NCBI RefSeq assembly: GCF_000721265.1
Contig: NZ_JOFZ01000023.1
Location: 1 to 5,234 of the forward strand
Length of the DNA stretch: 5,234 nt
DNA from: Streptomyces sp. NRRL F-5126
Lineage (GTDB): Bacteria; Actinomycetota; Actinomycetes; Streptomycetales; Streptomycetaceae
Reading direction: 5' to 3'
The notes below the pieces were generated by a model. That model searched no databases. It was not told the origin of the DNA and saw only the letters and a list, made by a program, of their open reading frames with translations. This document shows positions 5,108 to 5,234 of this stretch, piece after piece. How positions within the stretch are numbered: the first letter of the stretch is position 1; each line of letters starts with the position of its first letter. The translations under genes were made by a program, and so were the position numbers.

Positions 5108-5234
5108 CGGCGCAGCGACCGCCCGATCCACCACGAGCGCGAAGATCGTGGTGGCGGGCGGATTCGGCGTGGGCAAGACCACGTTCGTCGGCGCCGTCTC
5201 GGAGATCAACCCGCTGCGTACCGAAGCCGTCATG
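5088..5234 (+). CDS. cvnD: CvnD: small Ras/MglA-like GTPase, N-terminal 49 residues (3' truncated by window edge)
   Basis: The gene opens at GTG 5088 and stays open to the window end, 49 codons. After a short polar N-terminus comes strand AKIVVAGG, then the Walker A/P-loop GGFGVGKT (residues 24-31, K30 and T31 contacting phosphate and magnesium), and FVGAVSEINPLRTEAVM. This spacing and the INPL.TEA.M segment are typical of the conservon GTPases, which usually have about 190-210 residues. It binds and hydrolyses GTP and is thought to be the output switch controlled by CvnA and CvnB. The start overlaps the last 20 bp of cvnC in another frame, so translation is coupled to cvnC. Switch and base-specificity motifs lie beyond the window. 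Confidence 0.93.
   Translation, partial: MDFESSSGAATARSTTSAKIVVAGGFGVGKTTFVGAVSEINPLRTEAVM

Noticed and set aside
4175..5233. Minus-strand open frame opposite cvnC and cvnD
   Set aside because: No family features. It would lie antisense to DUF742 and a P-loop, both clearly coding on the plus strand.
1..5234. tRNA, rRNA, insertion sequence or CRISPR features
   Set aside because: Nothing resembling tRNA or rRNA conserved segments, transposase motifs, terminal inverted repeats or regularly spaced repeats was seen on either strand.

Overview
The window comes from a very GC-rich actinomycete, almost certainly Streptomyces or a close relative. The evidence is the strong G/C bias at third codon positions, GTG start codons with AGGAG-type ribosome binding sites, and the gene order. 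It holds the end of one conservon (cvn operon) and most of a second one immediately downstream on the same strand. A conservon is the conserved actinobacterial four-gene unit cvnA-cvnB-cvnC-cvnD, encoding a membrane sensor kinase-like protein, a roadblock/LC7 protein, a DUF742 protein and a small Ras/MglA-like GTPase. It was described in S. coelicolor as a membrane-associated complex reminiscent of a eukaryotic G-protein receptor system.

Layout: positions 1-106 encode the C-terminus of a CvnD-type GTPase that ends the upstream conservon. A 13-bp hairpin with a cUUCGg tetraloop (142-171) probably terminates it. Positions 172-449 look like a non-coding promoter/leader region with several small inverted repeats. 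cvnA (450-3758) encodes a 1102-residue sensor with two membrane segments around a NIT-type extracytoplasmic domain, then HAMP, a kinase-like core, and a disordered C-terminal tail of about 400 residues. cvnB (3760-4182) starts one base after the cvnA stop. A 94-bp spacer with two back-to-back strong hairpins separates it from cvnC (4277-5107), a DUF742 protein with a long disordered N-terminus. cvnD starts at 5088, inside the end of cvnC, and runs off the window after 49 codons, including its Walker A motif.

Inferred pathway: CvnA senses an outside or membrane cue, CvnB and CvnC dock on it at the inner membrane face, and the nucleotide state of CvnD carries the output. No response regulator gene lies in the window. 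All four genes of the second unit start with GTG, and I saw no in-frame TTA codon, so direct bldA control is not indicated.

The system as a whole is known. The less-described points are the tandem arrangement, the two adjacent hairpins between cvnB and cvnC, the tyrosine/glycine-rich disordered tails in both CvnA and CvnC, and a lone CxxC in CvnC when CvnA and CvnB have no cysteine. The minus strand shows only shadows of the plus-strand genes.
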